Shown here: positions 14,405 to 25,714 of the stretch, one piece after another
How positions within the stretch are numbered: position 1 is the stretch's first letter
How the letters are laid out: every line of letters starts with the position of its first letter
NCBI GenBank assembly: GCA_034687125.1
Contig: JAQGBZ010000123.1
Span: 99,004-163,003 of the forward strand
DNA: 64,000 nucleotides
Direction of reading: 5' to 3'
DNA from: Neelides folsomi
Taxonomy: Eukaryota > Arthropoda > Collembola > Neelipleona > Neelidae
Position numbers and translations under genes: made by a program
The notes under the pieces: model-generated
What the model was told of the DNA's origin: nothing
Database searches by the model: none
The model's input: the letters and a program-made list of their open reading frames with translations, nothing else

Positions 14405-14815
14405 CTACTCGTGAGCACGGGAGTTGTCAAAATCCCTTTTACGACTACCTTGCATTCTTTTCTCAAATTATTCAGTATATCACATTTTGCACTTTAATTA
14501 ATCATTAGTTTATTCGAAAATATAATATAAATTGAAATTAACAAAAGATTTTAAATGAAATTAAAACTTTAACTATAAGAAAAATCTAATACTTGGTAAC
14601 GTCACCCCTAGCTTTAATTTGCTCACGGGTTCTCTGAGGTATAGAAGAGACCAATCTCTGACAAGTTTAATTTAAAATCTTTTGTTAATTTCAATTTATA
14701 TTATATTTTCGAATAAACTAATGATTAATTAAAGTGCAAAATGTGATATACCTATTAATTTGAGAAAAGAATTAGTCGTAAAAGGGATTTTGACAACTCC
14801 CGTGCTCACGAGTAG
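14405..14815. mobile_element. Tc1-like transposon remnant with ~150-bp inverted repeats
   Basis: Long inverted arms (14405-14556 and 14670-14815) differ only by small indels and substitutions. They begin CTACTCGTGAGCACGGGAG and end with its complement. The element is flanked by TA on both sides (14403-14404 and 14816-14817), the target duplication of the Tc1/mariner superfamily. About 113 bp remain between the arms, holding the last codons of a transposase on the minus strand. It is an internally deleted, probably foldback-forming copy. Confidence 0.88.
14586..14667 (-). pseudogene. 3' end of a Tc1-like transposase
   Basis: The minus strand reads a 26-residue peptide containing RLVSSIPQRTREQIKARG and ending in VTKY before a stop. 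This matches the usual C-terminus of Tc1-family transposases (SMPRR...I..KG..TKY). The rest of the gene is missing, so the copy is dead. It lies inside the inverted-repeat element and supports assigning that element to Tc1/mariner. Confidence 0.8.
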
Positions 14816-14997
14816 TATATGATCATTTAACCATTTCCTCTCAACTCTAAGGATATAATTAGAATGGAGATGAAGTGAAGAGATTCTGATCCAATTCTAC
14901 AGATGACACAGATTTCGTCACGAGTTTTAAAGTTTTACTATTTTAGAAGATTCATGCATTATTCCTTTAAATTTTAAATTCGTAAACCATTTAAGAA

Positions 14998-15599
14998 ATG
15001 TCAAGTGAAGAAAGGAAAGATCCTGAAAAGCCACTTATAAAGATTTATGGCGATTCGTCACTTTCATCGAGGATAACTCAATTTCAATCCAAAGCTGCGG
15101 ATCATGAAAAGAAGCAGAAAACAAATCCGTTCACAAATCCAAACTGGAAAGAGAGTACGAGCTCGGGAAAACTTTCATTTGATAAAAATGATCCAAGGTA
15201 TGGGGTTTCACATCATTAGACTACCGTAGTTTTTAATTATTAAAAAAATGGAATAATAAATGTTTATTCTATAATTCTTTAATAAGATATGGTCGACCCC
15301 CAGAAGGGAGCAAATCTGAAGCAAGGGGATTTAAAGCTGGGGGCCAAATAAGCAAAGAGATATTAGAACTTTGTAGTATAATTCGTGACAATGGAACGGA
15401 AGAATCTGATGGAAACTTCATTATCTCTTTTGGAGAATTGTTTCAAATTTATACAGTGATTTCAAACAAGGTTGTTGGGATTCTCCTCCGTGCGAGAAAA
15501 CATGGGCTGCTTCATTTTGAAGGAGAGATGCTTTATCAAAGAAGAGATGATAATGTTCCAATCATCTTGTATCCTATAAGCCACGAGGAAGAAGTGTGA
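14998..15599 (+). CDS. Costars-domain protein (ABRA/STARS-like), 170 aa
   Basis: Two exons, 14998-15197 and 15287-15599, are joined through a phase-2 GT-AG intron of 89 bp. The N-terminal half (about 65 residues) is polar and lysine/serine-rich and ends in NDPRYGRPPEGS, like the linker of actin-binding Rho-activating proteins. The C-terminal 80 residues form a Costars domain: EILELCSIIRDNG, then ISFGELFQIY, then VGILLRARKHGLLHFEGEML and DDNVPIIL. Costars proteins (ABRA, ABRACL) bind actin and influence Rho/SRF signalling; ABRACL is the domain alone, so the N-terminal extension makes this closer to ABRA. The ATG is the first in frame and follows an in-frame stop. The gene lies just right of the Tc1 remnant. 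Confidence 0.85.
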
Positions 15600-16151
15600 A
15601 TCAAGCTATGGTGCATATTACATTTAATGTACTCGTACATACATAAATATTATAACGTTATAACTTTTATGAAATTAAACTTTTAATATGTGTTTGATTA
15701 TTTACTCTGATACAATGACTTATTAAATATTAAAACTTTTTGAATGTAATATTTATACTTTATCACTTGATCCTCATGCTGTAATCACTTTAATAGTTAG
15801 AGTTTTAGGTTTCATTGAAAATTATTATTAATCAGCCAGTGATGTTTATTACATACATATACAGATCTGAATTTTATGCATATTATACATATTTATCTGT
15901 ATTAAAGATAAATAAATAAACCCTTAAACTTTTACTTTTTTGAGAATTATTAATATTTTACAAATTGGTGATACAAGTAAAACAGCATCTATTTCTTGCG
16001 TACCGAACACCTCATCTCCTATTTAAAAAGTTTACTCTTTAAAAGTTTAATTTAATAAGTGTTGATTGATGCCCCAATTTATTATTTAACTATATTTGTT
16101 AAAATTAACTGACTTAATTTAGTTAACTCATTGTTATTTTGTATAAATGCA

Positions 16152-17037
16152 ATGTGCGAAATCATTGTATTAAAGGAAGGTTATTCATATATGAAAGATG
16201 GTGAAGTATTTGCAAATGCAACATGCTGTTTAATTCGTTCAGAAAAATGCAACATTATAGTGGACACTCTTACACCTTGGGATAAGGATTTTCTAATTAA
16301 AAGTACAATTTATTATAATTAGGTAAGTATAATACATGAGCATATTAAAGAAGTTAAAAGAATCCAATTTAATAATTTGTATTTATGTATTTTATAGAGA
16401 TTTCCGAATTAAATCTTGAAATGAAAGACATCGACTACGTTGTTTCAACGCATGGTCATTCCGACCACAACGGGAATAACAATTTGTTTCTAGAGGCAAA
16501 ACATCACATTGTTGGATTTTGTATTTCCAATAAAGATAAATACTACATTCACCCATTTGAGATTGGTTAGTATAAATACATTATACACATTCATACAGAA
16601 TGTGAATTATGTAAAATAAATATTACTCTGTTTAATGGTGGTACAATATATGCTCTGAAAAATAATCTCAATACCTATGATAAAATGCATTTTCCCTTTA
16701 ATACTGATTTATGTTTATGATAATAGATGAACCCTTTGTAATCGATGAAAATGTAAAAATCATTCCTACACCTGGACATACAAATGAGGATATTTCTGTA
16801 TGGATAAAGAGAAATGATGGAAAATCTGTAGTCTTGGCCGGAGATATATTTGAAAAAGAACTTGACATTGAAGATTCTTCTATGTGGAAAGATCTCAGCT
16901 TTGACAAAAAACTACAAGCAAAAAGTAGACTCAAAATTTTAAAAATGGCTGATATAATTATCCCTGGTCATGGTCCACCATTTAATGTAACTCCAAAATA
17001 TATTTCAATAGCCGAAAACGAAGATGATTTAAAGTAA
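16152..17037 (+). CDS. MBLAC1: MBLAC1-like metallo-beta-lactamase-fold protein, 209 aa
   Basis: Three exons (16152-16302, 16398-16565, 16727-17037) give a 209-residue protein with introns in phase 1. All metal-ligand motifs of the metallo-beta-lactamase fold are present in order: THGHSDHNGN (HxHxDH), PTPGHTNED (His), LAGDIFE (Asp) and IIPGHGPPF (His). The length and the absence of extra domains match metallo-beta-lactamase domain-containing protein 1, which in mammals has been reported to process the 3' ends of replication-dependent histone pre-mRNAs; that role is transferred by homology. Exon 1 carries the LIRS...NIIVDT strand of the fold. The stop codon is 174 bp from the convergent stop of ZNF511. 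Confidence 0.9.
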
Positions 17038-17211
17038 ATTTTACGAATTAAATGTATTGTTTTTTATTTATTAAATTATTTAATTCATTATAATATTTCG
17101 TGTAATTCAAAACTTCTTACAAATAGAAAACTGCAAATAATACTAATACAGTACAATAATTTTCGTACGGACATACTTCTAATTTGTAGTTAAGCATCCG
17201 TTAACTATCTT

Positions 17212-18299
17212 TTAATCAGGCAGTGGATCGGTTGATACTGATGGCATCAGAGCTTCTTCAATAGATTTCATGTCAATCGAAGTGTCTTTAATTAATGGAT
17301 TTGATTTTGCATTCTTTTGCATTGCAAAGCATTTTCTGGGAATAAATGCTTTTCTAGTCGATTGGCCGAAACTGAAATGAGACGAAGGTTTGTTTTCTTC
17401 TTGTTTTTGTTTCGGCTTTTCAGGTTTTTCTTTCTTTTTGGAATTTTCCATTTCCATCTTCTCAGCCCTAGGAAAGGATTTATCGACGGCTGATTCAATC
17501 TCCATTCCATCTTGTGCATCCTTTCCAGTATTTGATTTCTTTTCCTTTATTCTCATTTTTTTAGCCACATTCCCAAGTGAAATTCCTGGACACTTGAAAG
17601 TTAATGGGAAGCTGTGTTCTAATAAACAATGTTCAAATCGCTCATTGACATTATTGAACTTCAAGGCACAATTTTGTAGAAGACATTGATACTGGAAACA
17701 ATAAAAATGGGAATGTGTAAATTTTAAATATACTTATAAATATTATGTTTTATTGTAAAATAATTCGACATACCACTGGAGGCTTTCGTTCAGCGAGAAT
17801 TGCAAAGTAGGAGTCATGTGTTTCCTGAAGGTGAATATCCAAGAGATGACCAGTTGGCATATGTTTCTTGCACGTACCGCAAACGTGTCTATGTTGTGAA
17901 TTATAATGATCGTTGTAGGTATTTGTTGCATTAAAAAATTCCTCACATCCAGGAACTTGACAGAAGAAATTGGGGAAACTGAAAATTAGTTAAAATATGT
18001 TAATTCAATTAACATAATGCACCCAAATTAATATTATAAAAATCAAATATGATTACATATAAGAATACTCAATATGATATATTTAAGATTTCGACAACTT
18101 ACTAATCTTTTTCTTGTTCAATTTCTCTTAGAATTACTTCATCACATGTGATTTTCTTTGGAATTCCAATTCCAAGAAATTTGTTCGATTCTGTAAAAAA
18201 CGGGTCTGAAATGGGCCTCTTCTTGAGCTTCTTTGATCTTGAATCCGATCCAATATCTTCAATGGACATTTGGGTTTGTTCATTTGGAAAAATTGACAT
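17212..18299 (-). CDS. ZNF511: Zinc finger protein 511 homologue, 293 aa
   Basis: Three minus-strand exons (18299-18103, 17978-17774, 17691-17212) sum to 882 nt with consistent phases. Exon 2 carries CQVPGCEEFF...HYNSQH and VCGTCKKHMPTGHLLDIHLQETH; exon 3 begins YQCLLQNCALKF...HCLLEH. This gives three C2H2 fingers in the spacing of ZNF511, including the family signature GHLLD.H..E.HDS. A lysine/glutamate-rich linker follows, then FSFGQSTRKAF, which matches the conserved FGQG..RGF motif near the C-terminus of ZNF511. The family is nuclear and poorly characterised. A possible polyA signal on the minus strand at 17068-17063 lies only 26 bp beyond the MBLAC1 stop, so the two convergent transcripts probably overlap. 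Confidence 0.88.
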
Positions 18300-19342
18300 T
18301 ATTAAATGACCTGTGAGAATGAAATTAAACAATGAATGATTATTAATGATGAGAGATGTGAGATGAGCATATCTTAAGATATATTTATATTATAATTACA
18401 ATTTAATAAAATATAAACACAAATACTTACCTACACTTATTTTAGCAGAGCTCCTTTCAAAGTTCTAATAAATTAATTTAGGTATCTTCTTTTATGCATA
18501 CAAAAATACACACGAAAGAAAAATTCTGACAATTCAATATTTCAAATTAATACCTACTCTAGAACAATCTTGAGTAATTAAAATGTCTGCGGTAGACGGT
18601 GATTTGATTTGATTTGTGTAAATTGTGATTGCAAAATTGTAATTTAGCATTGAGAGTTGTGCAAAAATTTAAATAAGCCTGTCCTCCAATAAAAATTGAA
18701 TAGCAATGCAATGAGCAGCCTTGGTCGCTCGTCGCTCGCTCGCGCTCGATCCCAAATACAAAAATACATAACATCAATTTATGCATACTGCAACGTGCAA
18801 CCTATTCATACGAGAGTATCCTATATCAAATCACAAAAAATTACAATTGAACTCGAGCCCAAATGTGTTTTAATATGCAAATAAATTATATTTGAGTTAT
18901 GATTGATGAATTAATTAATCGACTTTAACATTAGATTACAATTTATTAATTTTCCATGAGTTTAATCTCACTAATTCCAAATAAGTTTAAACTAAATAAT
19001 AATTTGTATTGTATACATTAACCAATACTTTTATTTATACCGGGCGGATGTAGTTTATCAATCATATTCTCCAAGTAATCGTATACACTGTCCGGTATAC
19101 CCATATCCATATACCTAATAGACTTTTACTCGACAAAGGAAACTTCCTTATGATTATGCAATACTTATATTTATTTATGTACGACATTAGTTGTAATGGG
19201 GGTAAAAAGCGGATTTTGATATTATAGGAGGTTTCGTATATTTAATCTAAACATGATCCAATATAGAGTTTTGTCCATTTGAGATCAATTCATATCTTCC
19301 TGGTGCATCTCCACTTCCAAACATTGATATTTATAAGGGAGT

Positions 19343-22300
19343 ATGCATTTTTTACTACTAATTATATTAATTAACCCATATTTTTATCAAATACAAGCAT
19401 TCAACATAGACACCAATTTTCCTATTGTCATTGAGAAGAAAAGTTATTTTGAAAAGTCATTTGAGAAGAAAAGTTATTTTGGAGCTTCTGTTGCTCTTGT
19501 CTCGTCAAAGAAAAATTTAAATGAGGCAGACAATGCAAATTACTCTGGATGGTATTTATTTTCCAATTTGTTATTTTGCTAATTATATAACTTACTTTTA
19601 GCTGTAATTATTCTATTTTAGGGTATTAATTGGGGATCCAAAGGGAAGCCCTCCCGACGCGGAGGGAGTAATAGATCCGGGAGTGATATGGAGATGTCAT
19701 TTTGAGGAAATTGACCAAAAGAATCTAACAGAAAATTTGTGTCAAATTTTAGATATGGACGTCAATGGTATGAGATCATATATATACTTCATTCATATAT
19801 GTACGAGTACATATTTTAATGATAACATTGACTAATAAAAATATTTTTAAAGGGGAGCGTCAATTAAACGCTAGCGAAAAAGCGTCCTATAGAGAAAATA
19901 AGAAAAATATGTGGAACGGAGGCTCAATGTTTATAGGAGAATCTGACCGATTCGTAAGTTGTGGATATTTATGGAGAAACCGAACAATGAAGATGCCAAA
20001 TTTAAATGGCATTTGCTATTGGATTTTTAAAAATGAGACAGCCGATTACCAATTTTCTGTATCACATTCAGAATCCACACAAAATCTGTTAAAGCCTCGT
20101 CGACGTCAGCTCATTCCATTAGCTAATAGAAGTATCATAACAAATAGCATAAAAATAATTGAAATAAATTACAGATACTTAAATAGTTAAATACACTTAT
20201 TGGGTATATCATAGTTATTTATAAAATCGTATTTTTATCAACTCATAAAAGTATTTTTTTCTTTTTGAAAGATAATTTCATTTTGAGAAATCCTACAATT
20301 TTAAATTGGGCTGTTGGTCAGGCTGGCTTCTCCCTCCATTTGACCAAAAACAACCATTTGATCCTTGGAGCTCCAGGAGTTCTTGAATGGGCAGGTAAAC
20401 ATTACCTAATATACTATTTACTGGGATTCGTGTAGAGTATAAACTCAATGCAATAGTAAAGTGATAAGCTCATAAATAGAGTTCGTTTTAATAAATTATT
20501 TAAAAATTTGAAGGAACTGTCATTGAATATCGAGATGAAATTCAGCATAAAGACACTACAAGCAATGAAAACTATTTTTCATCCTTTACTGTTGGGAAGT
20601 ATAATAGTGAAATTCAAGACGAATATGATTATTTTGGTATATTTTATAATAATTGAAATTTTCTTAAAATTGGCAAACGTTAACTTCAATGTTAATGGGT
20701 TTAAAGGTTATGCAGTAACATCGGGAAATTTTAAAAAGAATTCAGAAAATGAAAAAAACCAATATGCGGCTGGAGCTCCACGTGCTTCTCATCTTCAGGG
20801 AAAAGTGACAATTTTCACGCTGGAAGAGAAAATCAACAATGCCTCAAATATCAAAAAATTATATCAAATAGTTGGAAAGGAGAGTGAATTTGGCTCCTAC
20901 TTTGGATCTGTACTTTGCTCAATTGACTTGAACAACGATGGAGTTGACGAGCTCATTATTGGAGCCCCAATGCACAATGGTCAATTAAAAGCGACACGAT
21001 GGATTGGAGAAAAAAGCCTTTATGCATCAACTGGAGAAAGATTGGGCGACGCGGGTTGCATTTTCGTGTATTCAGTCCAAGTAATTGAATATTTTATTTT
21101 ATCCATAATTAATAAATACTAAATGCATAATTGGATTATATGGATTATATAATGGAGTAAGAACTTATCTCAGAAAATATTTAAATTTTTGCGTAACTAA
21201 TGAAATAATAAGTTTTTATGGAAAATATTCCTAATTTGAAGATAATCACAATAGAACAACGAATTAATGGGAGATACGAGATAATTTTTGAAATATATAA
21301 TAAATATTGCGAATTCCTTTGTTTATCATTTGTTGAGAAACGTTAAGCTTCACCCGGAATTAGCGGAAAGCGGAATTGTGGAATTCCGCCCAAAATAGCG
21401 TTTCCGCGGAATTTTTTTCGTTTCTGGGTCTTGGACTTGCTTCGTCAACGTCGCCGTAAAACTCCCAAACAAAGTTACCCTCATTTTCTTCAGTAATGTA
21501 ATTTTATTGTTTATCGGAATCATCTGTTGAAATACATAATTATTATTTTATAATAATTTTATAATTTGTTTATAAAAATGTTTCAATTAATTATTTAATA
21601 TGATTAAGTACCTTTAATCCAAGTTTTAAGAATTTTGTAATTGGAATGAAGAAAATGGGAAAATAACGCAAATTTCAAAGTTAGCGCTAGGAAATTTTCG
21701 GAAATTTCCAAAATCTCCGGAATTCCCTTAAACACATGGTGAACCAAACAGATTTTTTTGCGCTTTCAGCTAATTCTGGTGATCACACGAGTGCGGATCA
21801 CCTCACAAGTTATTTTCTTTTTTCTCTATTCTCAATTCTTTATTCTCAATTCTCGTTTTTACCAAAAGATAATTACTATCGCGTTTAACAAGTTTAATAA
21901 TATTCAGACTATTAATATACAATATTAATATCGCCCTATAACAATTTTCACCAAAATTTAAATTATTCTCTAACTTGGAATCGTCATGTCTGTCGTGCAA
22001 AACAACGGACGCGCATTCTTTGAAATTGACATACCGCGAATGTACTATACAATGAGACATCTTAAAACCCCTTTAATTTGACAGACAAATCTTATAACAT
22101 TTCATTTTATAAATATTGTGAAAAATATATAATTAAACTGTTACTAACGCTGAAATTAAAATGAATTTTCCGAGATAAGTCCTCACTCCATTATATAATC
22201 CATACCTATTTACATAATACCAATATCTAAATAGAATCTTGCTGATGTTATATGCGGATATTCAGTTGGATCACGCTTTGGATCAGCAATTGTTAATTTG

Positions 22301-25300
22301 GGAGACCTTAACGAAGATCGATATAAAGGTCAGAAGATTTTAACGTCAAATATCTTGTGGAGTTCAATTTCAATGATAGATTTTAAAATAAGATTTTAAG
22401 AGTTTAATTATATTTTATCATCAGATTTAGCTGTCGGAGCTCCTTATGAAAATGACAACCGCGGGGCTGTTTATATATTTTTTGGTGGATCATCCCTTAC
22501 GCTTAATTTGAAACAGAAAATCGAACCTAGTAAAAAATTAGGAGAAACTTTCGGATTTGGATATTCACTCTCTTTTGGAGAAGACATTGATAATAATTAT
22601 TATAACGGTCTATATAATTATTAATCTTACATTTACATTTAGAATAATAAAATGAGATTAGTTAAAATTAATTATTAATTGTTTTAGATTTGGCTGTTGG
22701 AGCATATGGCTCAAACAAAGTTATAATCTATAGAACAATTCCTCTCATCCGAATCGAATCCAATATTACTTATTCAACAACTAAATTGCTGGCTAACATG
22801 ACAGAATTTAATGTAACATCATGTTTGAAGTACACTGGGTTGCGCAATACTCGCAACTTTGATATTGGAAATCTCAGTAAGAGCAAAACAATAAAATTGG
22901 AAATCAATGGTGAGGTGAATCAAATAACAATTAATATTCTATTCAATAGCTGTTCGTTTAAGCATTGTATTGGATGATGAAAATAGGAATAACTCTGAAT
23001 TTGTCTCTTGGAATGACTCACGTCAAAATTTAAACGACCCAAATCTCCTCGAGATCAATGTGACAATCGGAAACAAAGAAAGCTGCTTTTCCTTTAAAGC
23101 AATCAAGCTTAATGTAAAATCTTATAAAATAATTATATTTGTATTTTTAATATCTTCTAATAAGATTGTTAATCAAACAAATTCTAATTTAGAATACTCT
23201 TGAAGAAAGTATATCGCAATATCCCATAAAAACAAAACAACTTGTGACGCTATTGAACGAACAAAGCGAAGAGAAAGTTCTTAATTACACCATTAAGAAG
23301 AATGGGAACCTTTTTTCCACAACATTACCAAACCCATCAACGAGTTATAATGAAATAATTTAACTCAAATAATTAAACTTTCATATAAATTACATTTTTT
23401 CAATTATCAAATGGGTAAATAATGTTCAACCAATATTTTCCTATACTAATATAGCCTGTGATTATTTCGGATTTCAGAGTTTTCAGACTTCAATAAACAA
23501 GTATTAGAGAAGACGACTGATGAACCGAAGTATTATTATTTACCAATTGGAACTTATTGCAATGAAGATGGAGATCCATCATGTCTATCTCATTTAATAA
23601 TCGGAAATGAATTTTTAAATTTAACAAAGTAAGCATTCAATTGTGCTAATAACAAGTAATAATAATTAAATGAATATAAAAATACTATCACAGAAAAAAT
23701 GAATTCGTGATTGGATCTTCTGACAATCTTCAACTTAACATTACACTAGAAAATAAAAACGAACGTGCAAATCTTCCGTTATCTATTTCTGTGTCTTGGA
23801 TCGGTCCAACTTTTCAGTCATACCAATTTAAATGTTCAACTCGTCCAGTTGATTTCCAATCTAATGGAGAAAAAAGCGAGTTGAACAATACATGCACATT
23901 TGATTTTAAATATGCTCTTGACAGAGATGATAAGGTTTTTCAAATAATACATTTTACAATATTTTATTCGGAGTTAGTTGTAAGATTATAAAATACAGTA
24001 AGCTGTTGAAATAACAAATGTTTTATTGATTTGTTCATTTTATTTTAGAGAGAAAAGATTTTTGAATTGGACATGACAAATATTTTAGTTGACTTTCTTT
24101 CTAAAGAAATCCAATTTAATATAACTGCTGCCACAAGCTCAGAATTGGAAAAGGAAACGTTATCTTCTATTAAAATCAATCTGGTCGCTCAATTTACATT
24201 TCACGTCGAAGGAATTGATTCATTTAAAGTTTTTGGATTAAATAACGAAATCATCAGATTTAGTCAATTTTACAAGGTGTAAAGTCAACTTCTAAAATCC
24301 ATTTATTTTTAAATTCCCTAATATGATATCTGCAAAGATACACAATTGTAATTTTTACATGTGACATCAAGGTAAATACTACCGGAATAACGTCGCTTAA
24401 AGCTGCACAAATTATGATTCAAATTCCAAATGTTGTCAATACACAATATGGAGAGATCGAAGTCGTTAAAGTTAGAAGGCCTGAGGTTCGTATTCCATGA
24501 ATTACAATCTTATGATAACCATTTAACAATTAATAGTTCGATATCATTTAAAATGTAAAGTTTTCTAATTCATTCAATGTAAATTTTTAGACTCGATACA
24601 ATAATGAAGAATTTAGATGCAAATCAGTAAATGGATCATTCTACATCCCAGAAAAGAATGAAATTGAATTCGAATTCCACCCATCATATCCAGATAATAA
24701 TTCAATCATAAATTCACCAGACATCAATATGAGAAAGAAAAGATGTGTTGATTGTGAAGGAATGGGTATTTGGCAAAAAGAGAAAGAAAGAGTTATCGTT
24801 AATTCTAAAGAGAGAAATATGACAATCATTTGCGATGTAGACTCCCTATACCCGAATAGAATGGCCAATATCCGAATTACTTTCCAAATGGAAATAAATG
24901 AGATAAGTAATGAAGCAAATCTTAATTTGAATTTAAAATTATTAAAATTGCTCTTGTTAATCCTTTCCTTATCACAATAGAAAAAATATTAGAAGAGGAA
25001 TTTGAATCGTTGCTATTTCACACTGAAACTTCAGTAATGGCAATGGGAAAGAATGGAGTTCTTTCCGAAACACTAACAAAAGGACAATCAAAAACGTCAA
25101 TCCTCTTTAAAGCTCCCAAAGAAATCGGGGTCTGGATTTATTTAATCTCAATTGGAATGGGATTTACCATCTTCATTCTTATAACATTAATACTGTATAA
25201 GGTATGAGATTTATCAATCAAACAAAAATCATTGAAGATCAATTTATCATTATAATTCATTAGTTTAATTTATTTAGCTTGGATTTTTCCGACGAAAGAA

Positions 25301-25349
25301 AAAGGAGGAACTTAATGCTTTAATTGAAGCTCAATATATCGTAAAATGA
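19343..25349 (+). CDS. Integrin alpha subunit, 1151 aa
   Basis: Eighteen exons keep phase throughout: 19343-19551, 19622-19767, 19853-20131, 20272-20394, 20514-20636, 20707-21080, 22235-22328, 22425-22607, 22688-22909, 22950-23113, 23193-23343, 23478-23628, 23694-23979, 24049-24276, 24372-24485, 24591-24906, 24981-25201, 25278-25349. A signal peptide starts MHFLLLIILI. FG-GAP propeller repeats include VGQAGFSL...LILGAPG, the calcium loop DLNNDGVDELIIGAP, GDLNEDRYKDLAVGAP and NDLAVGAYGSN. There is no inserted I domain. A furin-type site RKKR (about residues 997-1000) would split heavy and light chains. One membrane segment (about 1105-1128) is followed by the short tail LGFFRRKKKEELNA, a variant of GFFKR. 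Integrin alpha pairs with a beta chain to bind extracellular matrix; ligand class cannot be read. The donors after exons 11 and 15 are weak, so those junctions are less sure. Confidence 0.9.
21141..22202. mobile_element. 1.06-kb TA-flanked inverted-repeat element inside an integrin intron
   Basis: A 38-bp terminal inverted repeat (21141-21178 and 22165-22202; 35 of 38 positions match) begins TGGATTATATAATGGAGT. TA flanks each end (21139-21140 and 22203-22204), as for Tc1/mariner-type elements. The interior has no transposase frame. A GC-rich palindromic patch lies at about 21367-21415 (for example GCGGAATTGTGGAATTCCGC). The element fills nearly all of the 1154-bp intron between coding exons 6 and 7 and ends only 32 bp before the exon-7 acceptor. 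Confidence 0.8.
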
Positions 25350-25516
25350 CATCAGATTCTTTAATTAAATAATATTTGGAATATATAAAAATATTTTAAA
25401 ATGTTAATATTCCTTGTAATTAACTAGATGAGAAAAAATCCCGGGAAAAGAAACACAACAAGGGACAGATTTAGTGAAGCTGCCAGAAAACGACTCACAT
25501 TAAGCATGTTTTAAAA

Positions 25517-25522
25517 AATAAA
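25517..25522 (+). terminator. Probable polyA signal of the integrin alpha gene
   Basis: An AATAAA hexamer lies 168 bp past the stop codon, in the short gap before the convergent ATMIN gene. Assignment is by position only. Confidence 0.4.
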
Positions 25523-25714
25523 TTATTTATTTTTTGCATGAAATCATTTTTGACTATCTATCAATCATTAAAAAATTCTTAACGACATTAATGATAATAT
25601 CAACTTTATATTATTTATTGTAACATTGTAAATTGAACAGTTACGATTCAATTCGACGAGATAAGATAAACACGCTTAAATATAAATAAATGGTCTTACG
25701 TGATATCAAAAAGG

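Noticed and set aside
14299-14508. Overlapping plus-strand frames near 14.3-14.5 kb
   Set aside because: They run into the left arm of the Tc1 remnant and have no protein features.
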